64,000 nt of DNA from the NCBI RefSeq assembly GCF_000430665.1, contig NZ_AUML01000002.1:62001-126000 (forward strand). The letters are read 5' to 3'. The notes under the pieces were generated by a model that worked only from the letters and a program-made list of their open reading frames with translations, made no database searches and was not told the DNA's origin. This document shows positions 1-8,509 of the stretch, piece by piece (positions within the stretch are counted from its first letter, which is position 1; each line of letters begins with the position of its first letter). The position numbers were made by a program, and so were the translations under genes. Source of the DNA: Aquimarina muelleri DSM 19832. Its GTDB lineage: Bacteria; Bacteroidota; Bacteroidia; Flavobacteriales; Flavobacteriaceae.

Positions 1-1099
1 GTTTTTCTAAAAACTTTGGATTATTTGCCAGAATATTGATCCCATCAGCATCTATCAAAAGTGGGGATTTATTCTCGCTTAAAAATTCTTCAAAAGCTTT
101 TGTAGTTTTAATGCTTGTTCCCAAACCTATTCCTATTCCTATTGCAGAAGCTTTAAAATCTAATTTAATATCCTCTAATTCATCATCATTATCTGTAATT
201 ACCATTGCTTCTGGAACAGTACTTTGCAACACTTCATATCCACACTCTGGTATATATGCTGTAACTAACCCTGCACCTGTTCTTAATGCTGCCTTAGTTG
301 CTAGAACAACACTTCCTGTTTTACCATAACTTCCTCCTATAATAGCACAATGCCCATAAACCCCCTTATGACTAAACTTAGGTCTTGGTCGATATAATGG
401 TAATACTTCATTCTTACTTATTAAGATACCAATTCCTGGACTTTGGTTTAGAAAGGAACGATCTAATCCAATATCAATAACTTCTAGATCTCTAGTATAA
501 ATACCGGTTTGTGGTAAAAAGAATATTAATTTTGGTAATTGAAATGTTACAGTTATATCTGCATAAATAACTCCTTCTGGATCATCCGGAGCTTTATCTG
601 TATACAAACCAGAAGGAATATCTATAGATAACGTAAAGCATCTTCCTTTATTAATATGTTTTATTAGCAATATTACCCATGGTACTAAAGGCCTGTTTAA
701 ACCAATACCAAAAATTGCATCTATAATCATATCTTCCCTATTAATTTCTGGTAAATCTGCTTCCGATTTAAGTTGTATAGGCCAGTTTTTAGATATTTCT
801 TTTAATCGGTCATAGTTTATCAAAAAACTTTTGGATCTATTATCGCTAAAATTTACTATATATGTCTTTACATTATATCCATGTTCTAGTAATAATCTAG
901 AAATCACAAGACCATCTCCTCCATTATTACCAATACCACAAAAAACATGAATTAAAATCGGAGAGCCTTGTAATCGATTATGAATTAAATTAAAAGTTTG
1001 TGTTGCAGCACGCTCCATCAATTCTAAAGATGTAATTTGTTCTGTATTCATTGTGGCTTGATCTGCTTCTCGCATCTGTTGTGCAGAAAATATTTTCAT
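1..1099 (-). CDS. nnr: Bifunctional NAD(P)H-hydrate epimerase/dehydratase Nnr (3' end cut by window edge)
   Basis: The minus strand reads from ATG at 1099 with no stop to the window edge, giving 366 residues of a family that is usually about 500 long. The N-terminus MKIFSAQQMREAD and the following VFCGIGNNGGDGLVISRLL are the epimerase (YjeF_N) signature. The end of the visible part has IDADGINIL, the nucleotide-binding signature of the C-terminal ADP/ATP-dependent dehydratase domain. The family repairs hydrated NADH and NADPH: the epimerase interconverts the R and S forms of NAD(P)HX and the dehydratase restores NAD(P)H. It is divergent from the thr operon across a 473-bp gap. The missing part is only the 3' end beyond the window. 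Confidence 0.93.
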   Translation of the reverse strand, partial: MKIFSAQQMREADQATMNTEQITSLELMERAATQTFNLIHNRLQGSPILIHVFCGIGNNGGDGLVISRLLLEHGYNVKTYIVNFSDNRSKSFLINYDRLKEISKNWPIQLKSEADLPEINREDMIIDAIFGIGLNRPLVPWVILLIKHINKGRCFTLSIDIPSGLYTDKAPDDPEGVIYADITVTFQLPKLIFFLPQTGIYTRDLEVIDIGLDRSFLNQSPGIGILISKNEVLPLYRPRPKFSHKGVYGHCAIIGGSYGKTGSVVLATKAALRTGAGLVTAYIPECGYEVLQSTVPEAMVITDNDDELEDIKLDFKASAIGIGIGLGTSIKTTKAFEEFLSENKSPLLIDADGINILANNPKFLEK

Positions 1100-1329
1100 A
1101 GATTATAATTTGTTTTAATAACTGTTTAATTTATAAATATATCATTAAAAATTACTAGTAATTCTTTTAATTCCTAAACCAAAGTCTATTAATATTTAAA
1201 TACTAACTTACATTATCGTTAAATTATCAATTTATATAAGAATATGATATTTAAAAACGTTATTTATTATTGAATTAGCAAAAGTTTAAGAACACCATTA
1301 TTTTAATTTTCTTTAAAAGTAAAAAATTA

Positions 1330-1337
1330 TACATTTG
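1330..1337 (+). promoter_or_regulatory. Candidate -7 box of the thr leader/operon promoter
   Basis: TACATTTG matches the flavobacterial -7 consensus TAnnTTTG exactly. It would place the transcription start near 1342, about 20 nt before the leader ATG at 1361. No clear TTG -33 box is visible, so the call rests on the -7 box and its position. Confidence 0.5.
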
Positions 1338-1360
1338 AACTCACAAAGTAAAGCAAAGTA

Positions 1361-1480
1361 ATGTTTAGTATCGTTCTCTTATCGGCTTTATTACCCTTCT
1401 TAAGAACTATAATTGTTTCTAAGACTTCTTCTTCTATTATTACTACTGGTACTACAATTATTATTACCCCTAGGGGTTAA
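1361..1480 (+). CDS. Putative Thr/Ile-rich leader peptide of the threonine operon (thrL-like)
   Basis: An ATG-to-TAA frame of 39 codons lies 92 nt before thrA. Its last half is dominated by Thr and Ile: residues 26-36 read IITTGTTIIIT. In total I count 7 Thr and 8 Ile. Enterobacterial ThrL has the same composition and acts as a ribosome-stalling sensor of charged Thr and Ile tRNA, so the analogous location and composition suggest attenuation control of thrABC here. The last four sense codons coincide with a GC-rich palindrome (1466-1477). The mechanism is inferred: no classical terminator with a long U-run is seen behind the palindrome, so transcriptional versus translational control is open. 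The frame may also be non-coding. Confidence 0.6.
   Translation: MFSIVLLSALLPFLRTIIVSKTSSSIITTGTTIIITPRG
1466..1477 (+). promoter_or_regulatory. GC-rich palindrome overlapping the end of the leader frame
   Basis: ACCCCTAGGGGT is a perfect 12-bp palindrome in an otherwise very AT-rich spacer. It overlaps the last Thr-Pro-Arg-Gly codons of the leader frame and is followed by a U/A-rich run. A stalled or finishing ribosome would mask it, as expected for an attenuator arm. An alternative pairing, GTTAAT (from 1475) with ATTAAC further downstream, would partly exclude this stem. Confidence 0.4.
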
Positions 1481-1488
1481 TTTATATA

Positions 1489-1496
1489 TACTTTCG
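1489..1496 (+). promoter_or_regulatory. Alternative -7-like box upstream of thrA
   Basis: TACTTTCG, followed by GCAT, resembles a -7 box with one mismatch (TAnnTTcG). The same 12-base string TACTTTCGGCAT precedes gcvT at 15896, so it may be a real promoter variant. If used, thrA would be transcribed without the leader frame, giving a constitutive or differently controlled transcript. Confidence 0.3.
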
Positions 1497-1572
1497 GCAT
1501 AATACACATGTAGTTTACATAAAAAACTATAGTAATCTTTATTATTAACTTCAATCTAACTAAAAAAATATC

Positions 1573-4020
1573 ATGAACGTTCTAAAATTTGGGGGTTCTT
1601 CTGTAGCAAATGCAGAAACAATAGAAAGCGTAATAGAAATCATAAATCAACAATCTCAAGACCAACGATTATATGTTGTAGTTTCAGCCTTAGGAGGTGT
1701 TACAGATCTTTTATTACAAGCAGGAGCAGAAGCTTCTGCTAATGATGAAAATTATAGAAATACGCTCTTAGAAATTGAAAAAAGACATCTAGAAACTGTT
1801 AAAACCCTTATACCTGTTCTATCACAAAGCGCAATAATCAGTAAGGTTAAAGCTAAACTTAACTCCTTAGAATCTTTATGTGAAGGAGTTTTTCTTTTAA
1901 GTGAACTATCGGTTAAAACAGCCGCTGTAATTGCTAGTTTTGGAGAAATTCTATCTTCTTATATTATTTATGAAGCTGCAAAAATAAGAGGATTGGATAT
2001 CATTTTAAAGGATTCTAGAGAGCTTATTATTAAAACTAACAATACCAAGGTTACAATCGATTATAACGAAACTAATCAAAGAATTAAACAGTTTGCAGAT
2101 AATAATACTCATAAAATAAGTATTTTTCCTGGCTTTATCGCCAAAACACAAGAAGATGAACCTACTACTTTAGGAAGAGGAGGTTCTGATTTTACTGCTG
2201 CAATTCTTGCTGCGGCCATTAATGCCAAAGAGCTACAAATATGGACTGATGTTAGTGGTATGTATACTGCTAACCCTAAGTTGGTAAAACAAGCAAAACC
2301 AGTATATCATATTTCGTATCAAGAAGCAATGGAGCTTTCTCATTTTGGAGCAAAAGTTATTTATCCCCCTACCATACACCCTGTTTTAGAAAAAAACATT
2401 CCTATTGTAATTAAAAACACATTTAAACCCTTAGATCAAGGTACATTAATTACTAGAAATGTTACTGATAGAAAAAAACCAGTTACAGGAATTAGTCATA
2501 TCGATAGCATTGCAATCATCTCTTTAGAAGGAAGCGGAATGGTTGGAATACCAGGATTCTCTAAACGTTTATTTGAAGCATTATTTTTAGAAAACATAAA
2601 CGTTATTTTAATTACACAAGCATCCTCTGAACATTCTATATGTCTTGCTGTAGAAGCTGTAGAAGCAGAAAAAGCTAAATCTACATTAGATGTAGCTTTT
2701 GAATTTGAAATATCGAAGCACAAACTAGATCCTGTAAAAATAGAAAATAATGTAGCCATTGTAGCTTTGGTTGGTGATAATATGTATCATCACCAAGGGC
2801 TGAGTGGCAAAATGTTTAGCACTTTAGGTAAAAACAATGTAAATATAAGAGCTATTGCTCAAGGAGCATCAGAAAAAAATATTTCTGTAGTAATTGAAGA
2901 AAAAGATATCAAAAAAGCTTTAAACACATTGCACGAACAATTTTTTGAAGTAAAAACAAAACAATTAAATTTATTTATAACCGGTGTAGGAAATGTTGGC
3001 AGCAAGTTATTAGAGCAATTACAACAACAAGATAAATACCTTAAAGATAAATTACGATTAAAAATTCGTGTAGCAGGGGTTTCTAATTCTAGAAAAATGG
3101 CTTTTAACGAAAATGGAATCGACTTGAATATATGGCAAAAAGCTTTAACTAATGGTGAAAAAGCAGATGCGGTATCCTTTTTTACAAAAGCGAAAGAAAT
3201 GAACCTTCGTAACTCTATATTTGTAGATAACACCGCCAATCCTGATATTGCAAAAATATACAAACATTATCTGGCAGAAAGTATGGCTGTTGTTACTTGT
3301 AACAAAATAGCATGCGCAGATGAATATCCTAATTATGAAGAACTGCAAGACTTATCCAGAAAGTTTAATGCTCCTTTTTTATATGAGACAAACGTTGGGG
3401 CTGGGTTACCAATTATAGATACTCTTAATAATTTAGTAGCATCTGGAGACAACATACATAAAATACAAGCAGTCTTATCTGGTAGTCTTAATTTTGTGTT
3501 TAATAAGTATACAAAAGGAGTTACTTTTCATGATATCGTAAAAAAAGCACAAGAAGAAGGGTACACAGAACCAGATCCTAAAATTGATTTAAGTGGAGTT
3601 GATGTAGCACGTAAAATTTTAATCCTTGCTCGAGAAAGTGGTCAAGTTATGGAACTTAGTAATATTGAAAAAGAAGCTTTTCTTCCTTCAGAAAGTTTAG
3701 AAACAAAAAATGTAGAAGATTTTTTTATATCTCTAACAAAAAATGAAAAGCATTTTGAAGAAATACTCGAAGAGGCTAATAAAAAAGATTGTAGATTAAA
3801 ATATGTAGCTCAATATGAAAATGGAAAAGCAAAAGTTGGACTACAACACATTCCTATAAATCACCCGTTTTATAATTTAGAGGGTAGCGATAATATTGTA
3901 CTATTTTATACCGATAGATATCCAAAACAACCACTTATTGTTAAGGGCGCTGGTGCTGGTGCGGATGTTACCGCATCGGGAATATTTGCTGATATTATTA
4001 GAGTAGGAAAAAGTAAATAA
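1573..4020 (+). CDS. thrA: Bifunctional aspartokinase / homoserine dehydrogenase
   Basis: This is the 815-residue fused enzyme for the first and third steps from aspartate to threonine. The aspartokinase part starts with KFGGSSV (residues 5-11) and carries GRGGSDFTAAI near 201-211. Two ACT-type regulatory segments follow at about 316-460 (SIAIISLEGSGMVGIPG, then VAIVALVGDNMYHHQG). The homoserine dehydrogenase part begins with the NAD(P) loop ITGVGNVGS near 470, has GSLNFVFNKY near 636 and ends with GAGAGADVTASGIFADI near 793. The length equals that of other ThrA-type fusions. It is first in the operon thrA-thrB-Rid-thrC. The ACT segments suggest allosteric control by threonine, and the upstream leader frame suggests an extra layer at expression. 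Confidence 0.97.
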   Translation: MNVLKFGGSSVANAETIESVIEIINQQSQDQRLYVVVSALGGVTDLLLQAGAEASANDENYRNTLLEIEKRHLETVKTLIPVLSQSAIISKVKAKLNSLESLCEGVFLLSELSVKTAAVIASFGEILSSYIIYEAAKIRGLDIILKDSRELIIKTNNTKVTIDYNETNQRIKQFADNNTHKISIFPGFIAKTQEDEPTTLGRGGSDFTAAILAAAINAKELQIWTDVSGMYTANPKLVKQAKPVYHISYQEAMELSHFGAKVIYPPTIHPVLEKNIPIVIKNTFKPLDQGTLITRNVTDRKKPVTGISHIDSIAIISLEGSGMVGIPGFSKRLFEALFLENINVILITQASSEHSICLAVEAVEAEKAKSTLDVAFEFEISKHKLDPVKIENNVAIVALVGDNMYHHQGLSGKMFSTLGKNNVNIRAIAQGASEKNISVVIEEKDIKKALNTLHEQFFEVKTKQLNLFITGVGNVGSKLLEQLQQQDKYLKDKLRLKIRVAGVSNSRKMAFNENGIDLNIWQKALTNGEKADAVSFFTKAKEMNLRNSIFVDNTANPDIAKIYKHYLAESMAVVTCNKIACADEYPNYEELQDLSRKFNAPFLYETNVGAGLPIIDTLNNLVASGDNIHKIQAVLSGSLNFVFNKYTKGVTFHDIVKKAQEEGYTEPDPKIDLSGVDVARKILILARESGQVMELSNIEKEAFLPSESLETKNVEDFFISLTKNEKHFEEILEEANKKDCRLKYVAQYENGKAKVGLQHIPINHPFYNLEGSDNIVLFYTDRYPKQPLIVKGAGAGADVTASGIFADIIRVGKSK

Positions 4021-4116
4021 TAAAAACTAATGCAAAATTAATATGTTATATAATCCATTTAACCCTTACTTACATCAGGATAAATCTGGTAATATAAAAA
4101 CTATAAAAATTAATAG

Positions 4117-5040
4117 ATGAAAAGCATTAAAATATTTGCACCCGCTACTGTTGCTAATCTTTCTTGTGGATTTGATGTTCTAGGGTGCTGTTTGGATACT
4201 ATAGGAGATGAAATGATTATTTCTATTACAGAAGAGCCTGGAGTAAAAATCACAAAAATAGAAGGAGCAGACCTCCCTTTTGAAACTCATAAAAATGTAG
4301 CTGGTGTCGCTGTAGAATCCTTTCTTTCTGCATACGGAAAAGATATTGGAGTTACTATAGAGATTTACAAAAAGATTAAAGCTGGTAGTGGTATTGGTAG
4401 TAGTGCAGCCAGTAGTGCTGGAGCTGTATGGGCTATAAATCATCTTTTAGGAAATCCATTTACACCACAAAAATTAGTAGAATTTGCTATGCAAGGTGAG
4501 AAATTAGCAAGTGGTAATGCACATGCCGATAATGTAGCCCCTGCCCTTCTCGGTGGTTTTACTTTAGTAAGAAGCTACAGCCCATTAGACATAATAAAAT
4601 TACATTCTCCTAAAGATCTTGTAATGACAGTAATTCACCCCCAGATTGAGGTAAAAACATCCGACTCTCGGTCTGTTATTAAACACAATGTTACCCTAAA
4701 AAAGGCGATCCAACAATGGGGAAATGTTGGAGGTTTGGTAGCTGGCTTATTTACAGAAGATTATGACTTAATAGGAAGAAGCTTAGAAGATGTAATTATA
4801 GAACCTTTGCGATCTATTTTAATTCCAGAATTTGATACTGTAAAAAAAGCTGCAATACAAAAAGGAGCTCTAGGAGCTGGAATATCTGGATCAGGACCAT
4901 CCATTTTTGCTTTAAGTAAAGGAATGAAAACAGCTAATGACGTTGCAGATACTATAAAAGATATATATAGTAAAACAGGAATTGATTTTGATATTCATAT
5001 ATCAAAAATTAACGATCAAGGAGTTAAAATTATAAATTAG
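4117..5040 (+). CDS. thrB: Homoserine kinase
   Basis: The 307-residue protein is a GHMP kinase. Its ATP-binding loop KAGSGIGSSAASSAGAV lies at residues 88-104, and the C-terminal GISGSGPSIFAL is the third GHMP motif. The N-terminus IKIFAPATVANLSCGFDVLG is typical of homoserine kinase. It phosphorylates homoserine to O-phosphohomoserine, the substrate of ThrC further along the operon. It follows thrA by 96 nt and precedes the Rid-family gene by 5 nt, so these are very probably co-transcribed. Confidence 0.96.
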   Translation: MKSIKIFAPATVANLSCGFDVLGCCLDTIGDEMIISITEEPGVKITKIEGADLPFETHKNVAGVAVESFLSAYGKDIGVTIEIYKKIKAGSGIGSSAASSAGAVWAINHLLGNPFTPQKLVEFAMQGEKLASGNAHADNVAPALLGGFTLVRSYSPLDIIKLHSPKDLVMTVIHPQIEVKTSDSRSVIKHNVTLKKAIQQWGNVGGLVAGLFTEDYDLIGRSLEDVIIEPLRSILIPEFDTVKKAAIQKGALGAGISGSGPSIFALSKGMKTANDVADTIKDIYSKTGIDFDIHISKINDQGVKIIN

Positions 5041-5045
5041 AATTA

Positions 5046-5408
5046 ATGAAGCAAATAAAAAAAATATCTACAGAAGCCCCTTGGGAGGATATTGTAGGAT
5101 ACTCCAGAGCCGTAAAAATAGGAGATATAATTGAAGTTTCTGGTACAACAGCAAAAGGAGCTAATGAATATGAACAAACCATTGCAATATTAAAAGCAAC
5201 AAAAAAAGTACTAAAGGAGTTTGATGCAGAGTTACAAAATGTAATAAGAACTCGAATTTATTGTACAAATATTACTAATTGGGAACAAATAGGAAAAGCC
5301 CATGGAGAATTTTTTGGCTCTATAAAACCAGCTACCTCTATGGTAGAAGTATCCAAACTTATTTCTCCAGAAATTTTAGTAGAAATCGAGTTTTCTGCTG
5401 TAGTATAA
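5046..5408 (+). CDS. Rid-family (YjgF/YER057c/UK114) protein lacking the RidA arginine
   Basis: The 120-residue protein is a chorismate-mutase-fold Rid protein, sitting between thrB and thrC with 5-nt and 22-nt gaps. The C-terminal signature reads PATSMVEVSKLISPEILVEI. In enamine/imine deaminase RidA the equivalent segment is (P)ARS.VEVA.LP..v.iEiE, where the Arg binds the carboxylate of 2-aminoacrylate. Here that Arg is Thr, so canonical 2-iminobutyrate/2-aminoacrylate deamination is doubtful. This looks like one of the Rid subfamilies without the Arg. The operon position suggests a role around the PLP chemistry of threonine metabolism; that is inference. Confidence 0.88.
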   Translation: MKQIKKISTEAPWEDIVGYSRAVKIGDIIEVSGTTAKGANEYEQTIAILKATKKVLKEFDAELQNVIRTRIYCTNITNWEQIGKAHGEFFGSIKPATSMVEVSKLISPEILVEIEFSAVV

Positions 5409-5430
5409 CTTAAATAAAGAATAATAAATA

Positions 5431-6720
5431 ATGCAATATCATAGTTTAAATAATAACGCGCCAAAAGTAACATTCTCTGAAGCTGTAATAAAAGGTTTGG
5501 CTCCAGATAAAGGATTATATTTTCCTGAAAAAATTACTCCCTTACCTACATCATTTTTTGAGAACATTGAAAATTTAGATAATGTAGAAATCGCATATCA
5601 GGCTATACAACAATTTATAGGTACAGAAATTCCTGAAGAAGAGTTAAGAGATATCTTAAAAGATGTGTTAAACTTTGATTTTCCAGTAGTAGAAATAGAA
5701 AATAACATTGCAACTTTAGAGTTATTTCATGGCCCAACTATGGCGTTTAAAGATGTAGGTGCACGCTTTATGGCAAGGTGTTTAGGATATTTTAATAAAA
5801 ATAATGAAAACCATGTCACTGTTTTAGTTGCAACCTCTGGAGATACAGGAGGTGCCGTGGCTAATGGCTTTTTGGGAGTAAAAGGTGTAGATGTAGTTAT
5901 CTTATACCCTACAGGAAAAGTTAGTGACATACAAGAAAAACAATTAACAACTTTAGGACAAAATATAACAGCTTTAGAAGTGGATGGAGTTTTTGATGAC
6001 TGTCAAGATATGGTAAAAACTGCTTTTTTAGATACCAGTATAACTGATCATAAACAATTAACTTCTGCTAATTCTATAAATGTTGCCAGATGGCTTCCTC
6101 AACTATTCTACTTTTTATTTGCTTATAAACAAGTAAAACATTTAAAAAAAGATATTATTTTTTCAGTACCTAGTGGTAATTTTGGTAATATCTGCGCAGG
6201 AATTGTAGCTAGTAAACTAGGCCTTCCTGTAAAACAATTTATTGCATCTACCAATGTTAATGATACTGTAGTTCGATATTTAGAAACATCTACCTACGAT
6301 CCTAAACCATCAAAAGCAACTATCTCTAATGCAATGGATGTAGGTAACCCAAGTAACTTTATAAGAATACAAAATCTTTTTAACAATAACTTTTCTGCTT
6401 TAAAAAACAACTTTTCTGCTTATAGTTTTACCGATGATCAAACCAAAGAAGCAATGAAAAAAATATATAATAAAAATGGGTATATAACAGACCCGCATGG
6501 AGCTGTAGGGTATTTAGGGCTTAAAAAACAAGATTTAAAAAATAATGATTATGGTATTTTTCTTGAAACTGCTCACCCAGTAAAATTCTTGGATATCGTT
6601 CAAGAAACATTAGAGACTGTTGTAGAAATTCCTTCTCAAATTGAAAAAATAATGCATAAAGAAAAACATAGCATATCGATTAAAAGCTATGAAAACTTAA
6701 AAGAGTTCTTACTTAAGTAA
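5431..6720 (+). CDS. thrC: Threonine synthase
   Basis: The 429-residue protein is a fold type II PLP enzyme that converts O-phosphohomoserine to threonine. The N-terminus (MQYHSLNN...VTFSEAVIKGLAPDKGLYFP) is that of long threonine synthases. The PLP lysine is in GPTMAFKDVGARF (K107), and the phosphate-binding loop is ATSGDTGGAVANGF. PSGNFGNICAGI is another family motif. It ends the thr operon. Its last codons and stop codon form the left arm of a strong terminator hairpin, so coding sequence and terminator overlap. Confidence 0.96.
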   Translation: MQYHSLNNNAPKVTFSEAVIKGLAPDKGLYFPEKITPLPTSFFENIENLDNVEIAYQAIQQFIGTEIPEEELRDILKDVLNFDFPVVEIENNIATLELFHGPTMAFKDVGARFMARCLGYFNKNNENHVTVLVATSGDTGGAVANGFLGVKGVDVVILYPTGKVSDIQEKQLTTLGQNITALEVDGVFDDCQDMVKTAFLDTSITDHKQLTSANSINVARWLPQLFYFLFAYKQVKHLKKDIIFSVPSGNFGNICAGIVASKLGLPVKQFIASTNVNDTVVRYLETSTYDPKPSKATISNAMDVGNPSNFIRIQNLFNNNFSALKNNFSAYSFTDDQTKEAMKKIYNKNGYITDPHGAVGYLGLKKQDLKNNDYGIFLETAHPVKFLDIVQETLETVVEIPSQIEKIMHKEKHSISIKSYENLKEFLLK

Positions 6721-6732
6721 GAACTCTTTTTT
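6699..6732 (+). terminator. Rho-independent terminator of the thr operon, overlapping the thrC stop codon
   Basis: A perfect 16+16 bp inverted repeat (AAAAGAGTTCTTACTT and its complement, 6699-6730) runs into T residues. The TAA stop of thrC (6718-6720) is inside the right arm. The reverse strand also carries T residues behind the stem, so it may also serve the convergent M28-like gene. Confidence 0.9.
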
Positions 6733-6754
6733 ACATTTTTGACAATACTATTTT

Positions 6755-7639
6755 TTATTCTTTTGCTAAAGATTTCATTACCTTATATACTATATTAGTA
6801 GTAGATGCAAGATATTTAAAATTTACGGTAGTATATTTATCTTCACTTTGACGAACATATGGTGAATTATCAGCATTCTTTAATTCTGCAGTAAGCGTAA
6901 CAGTTTCAAAACCAAAATTAGCAAAGAATCTGCTTTCTGGTGTAGCAACTGTTCTTTTATAGATCGGGACAGGAGATTCTATACGATATAAAGATTCCAG
7001 ACTTAAATTTGATGCTAACATTTCAATAGCTCTGTCTTCATCATTATCCCATCCCATATAATCAGATCTGTGCATTGAATGTATCTTATACTCTTCGTCC
7101 TTTAGCTTTTTAGTAAACATTCTAGTACCAACCATATTGCTTTTCCAATGGTCAAAAAACACGATCATAAAATTTTTATTACGTTCTTCCATTTGTGCTA
7201 TTTTCATGGCTACGTAATAAGCTATTGCTACACCCGTAGCGTTGTGAACTGCACCTGGACTACCTTCTACAGTATCATAATGTGCTGCTATCACAATCCA
7301 TTGGTCATTACCATTAGTAGCAGGAATTTCTGCAAATACATTTGCTCCATTAAATATATTCCCTTTTTTGTCTTTCACATTGTACTCATGCTTATCAGGT
7401 TTAAGATCTAAATCTTTTAAAGAATTAAATAAAAAATCTGCCGTAACTTTTCTTTCAGAATTACTAGATCGACTTGTTAATTTTTTCTTACCTTTTATAG
7501 GTTCATGCCCTGTAAGTTTTGCTACAATAGTTCGTTGCACATTAATAATCTCGGCTTCTATTCGATCCTGTTCAGTTTGGGCTGGGGCCACCTGAACCGC
7601 GAAAACAAATAGTAATAAAAATATTCTATAATACTTCAT
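6755..7639 (-). CDS. Exported M28-like peptidase homologue with degenerate metal site
   Basis: The 294-residue protein has a signal peptide (RIFLLLFVFAVQVAPAQ) and the fold markers of M28 aminopeptidases: WIVIAAHYDTVEGSPGAVHNATGVA, then MIVFFDHWKSNMVGTRMF and SDYMGWD. In active M28 enzymes the second block reads GA.DNASG and the third ..D.EE.GL.GS. Here the bridging Asp is His, and the catalytic/metal Glu-Glu is Trp-Lys. The C-terminal metal His motif is also not recognisable (PESRFFANFGFETVTL). The first metal His and Asp remain. I infer a catalytically dead binding protein, or a strongly diverged enzyme. It is monocistronic and convergent with thrC. Confidence 0.75.
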   Translation of the reverse strand: MKYYRIFLLLFVFAVQVAPAQTEQDRIEAEIINVQRTIVAKLTGHEPIKGKKKLTSRSSNSERKVTADFLFNSLKDLDLKPDKHEYNVKDKKGNIFNGANVFAEIPATNGNDQWIVIAAHYDTVEGSPGAVHNATGVAIAYYVAMKIAQMEERNKNFMIVFFDHWKSNMVGTRMFTKKLKDEEYKIHSMHRSDYMGWDNDEDRAIEMLASNLSLESLYRIESPVPIYKRTVATPESRFFANFGFETVTLTAELKNADNSPYVRQSEDKYTTVNFKYLASTTNIVYKVMKSLAKE

Positions 7640-7673
7640 TTTTTGTAGGTTTTGTATTCTTTTCCCTTTAACA

Positions 7674-7681
7674 CAAATTTA
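7674..7681 (-). promoter_or_regulatory. -7 promoter box for the M28-like gene
   Basis: On the minus strand this reads TAAATTTG, an exact match to TAnnTTTG, 35 nt before the ATG at 7639. Confidence 0.45.
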
Positions 7682-7736
7682 TAAAAAATCTATAATTAAA
7701 CAATTTTGTAATTTTATCAAAAAAAAACTCTTATTT

Positions 7737-8321
7737 ATGACTTATTCAAAAATCATACCTTTTATCTTTATTTTCATTTTTTTTATACAATGTAGTAAAA
7801 ATAATAATGAAAAAAATTTATTGCAAGCCTCGGATAATTGGAGAAGCGAAGTTATTAAATTTCCTTTAGATTTTGCCACTTCCTTGCAATATTCTGGTAT
7901 AGAATATATTCGTTTTGCTCCTGGATGGGGAAAAGAAAATGCTATGGATTATTTTTCTTATGTTTTTTTATGGCAGATAGATCAAAACCCACAGTTATCT
8001 ACCCAAAAACTTGAATCTGAAATGGAGTTATATTTTAATGGTTTAATGAATACAGCTCCTGTAACAGAATCAAATAAATTTAAAGTCCCTCATCAATCTA
8101 AAGCTTTTTTTGAAAAAGTAAATGATTCTGTATATGTAGGAAAAATAATTACTCATGATGCTTTTACAACCAAAAAGGAGCTTAATCTAAACATAATTAT
8201 AGATTATAAGTTTTGTAACAAAACAAAAAAACATTTAGTTTTATTCAATGTTTCTCCAAAACCTCTAGAGCACCAAATTTGGAAAAAATTAAATAAAATT
8301 GTTATTAATACAGATTGTTAA
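7737..8321 (+). CDS. Hypothetical lipoprotein
   Basis: The 194-residue protein begins with a hydrophobic signal segment (IIPFIFIFIFFIQC) ending in a lipobox-like Q-C at residue 19. It should therefore be a lipidated periplasmic or outer-membrane protein. The rest is a mixed, polar sequence without a motif I recognise; it is not repetitive and has no further membrane segment. It stands alone between the minus-strand M28-like gene and the Nudix gene. The spacer 8322-8509 after it holds nothing I can identify. No function is assigned. Confidence 0.8.
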   Translation: MTYSKIIPFIFIFIFFIQCSKNNNEKNLLQASDNWRSEVIKFPLDFATSLQYSGIEYIRFAPGWGKENAMDYFSYVFLWQIDQNPQLSTQKLESEMELYFNGLMNTAPVTESNKFKVPHQSKAFFEKVNDSVYVGKIITHDAFTTKKELNLNIIIDYKFCNKTKKHLVLFNVSPKPLEHQIWKKLNKIVINTDC

Positions 8322-8509
8322 TAGTCTATTACGTACTTAAAATTAAGAATAAGGGGGTATATCATTTTATGGTTAATTTGGTATTATACCTTTTATTATT
8401 CTAAATACCCTTGTTACTTTGTAGAAAAATTAATTATTAATAAAGTATAGGCTATTTTATCCAGTCTAATCGTGTTGGTAAATTTGGACGATCAATGAGG
8501 TTTTATATT

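Noticed and set aside
6384..6424. 21-bp near tandem repeat in thrC (NNFSALK NNFSAYS)
   Set aside because: In-frame and short, compatible with ordinary variation in a threonine synthase loop; no sign of a functional repeat.
8322..8509. Possible RNA or mobile element in the spacer before the Nudix gene
   Set aside because: No stable hairpin, repeat or family motif was seen.
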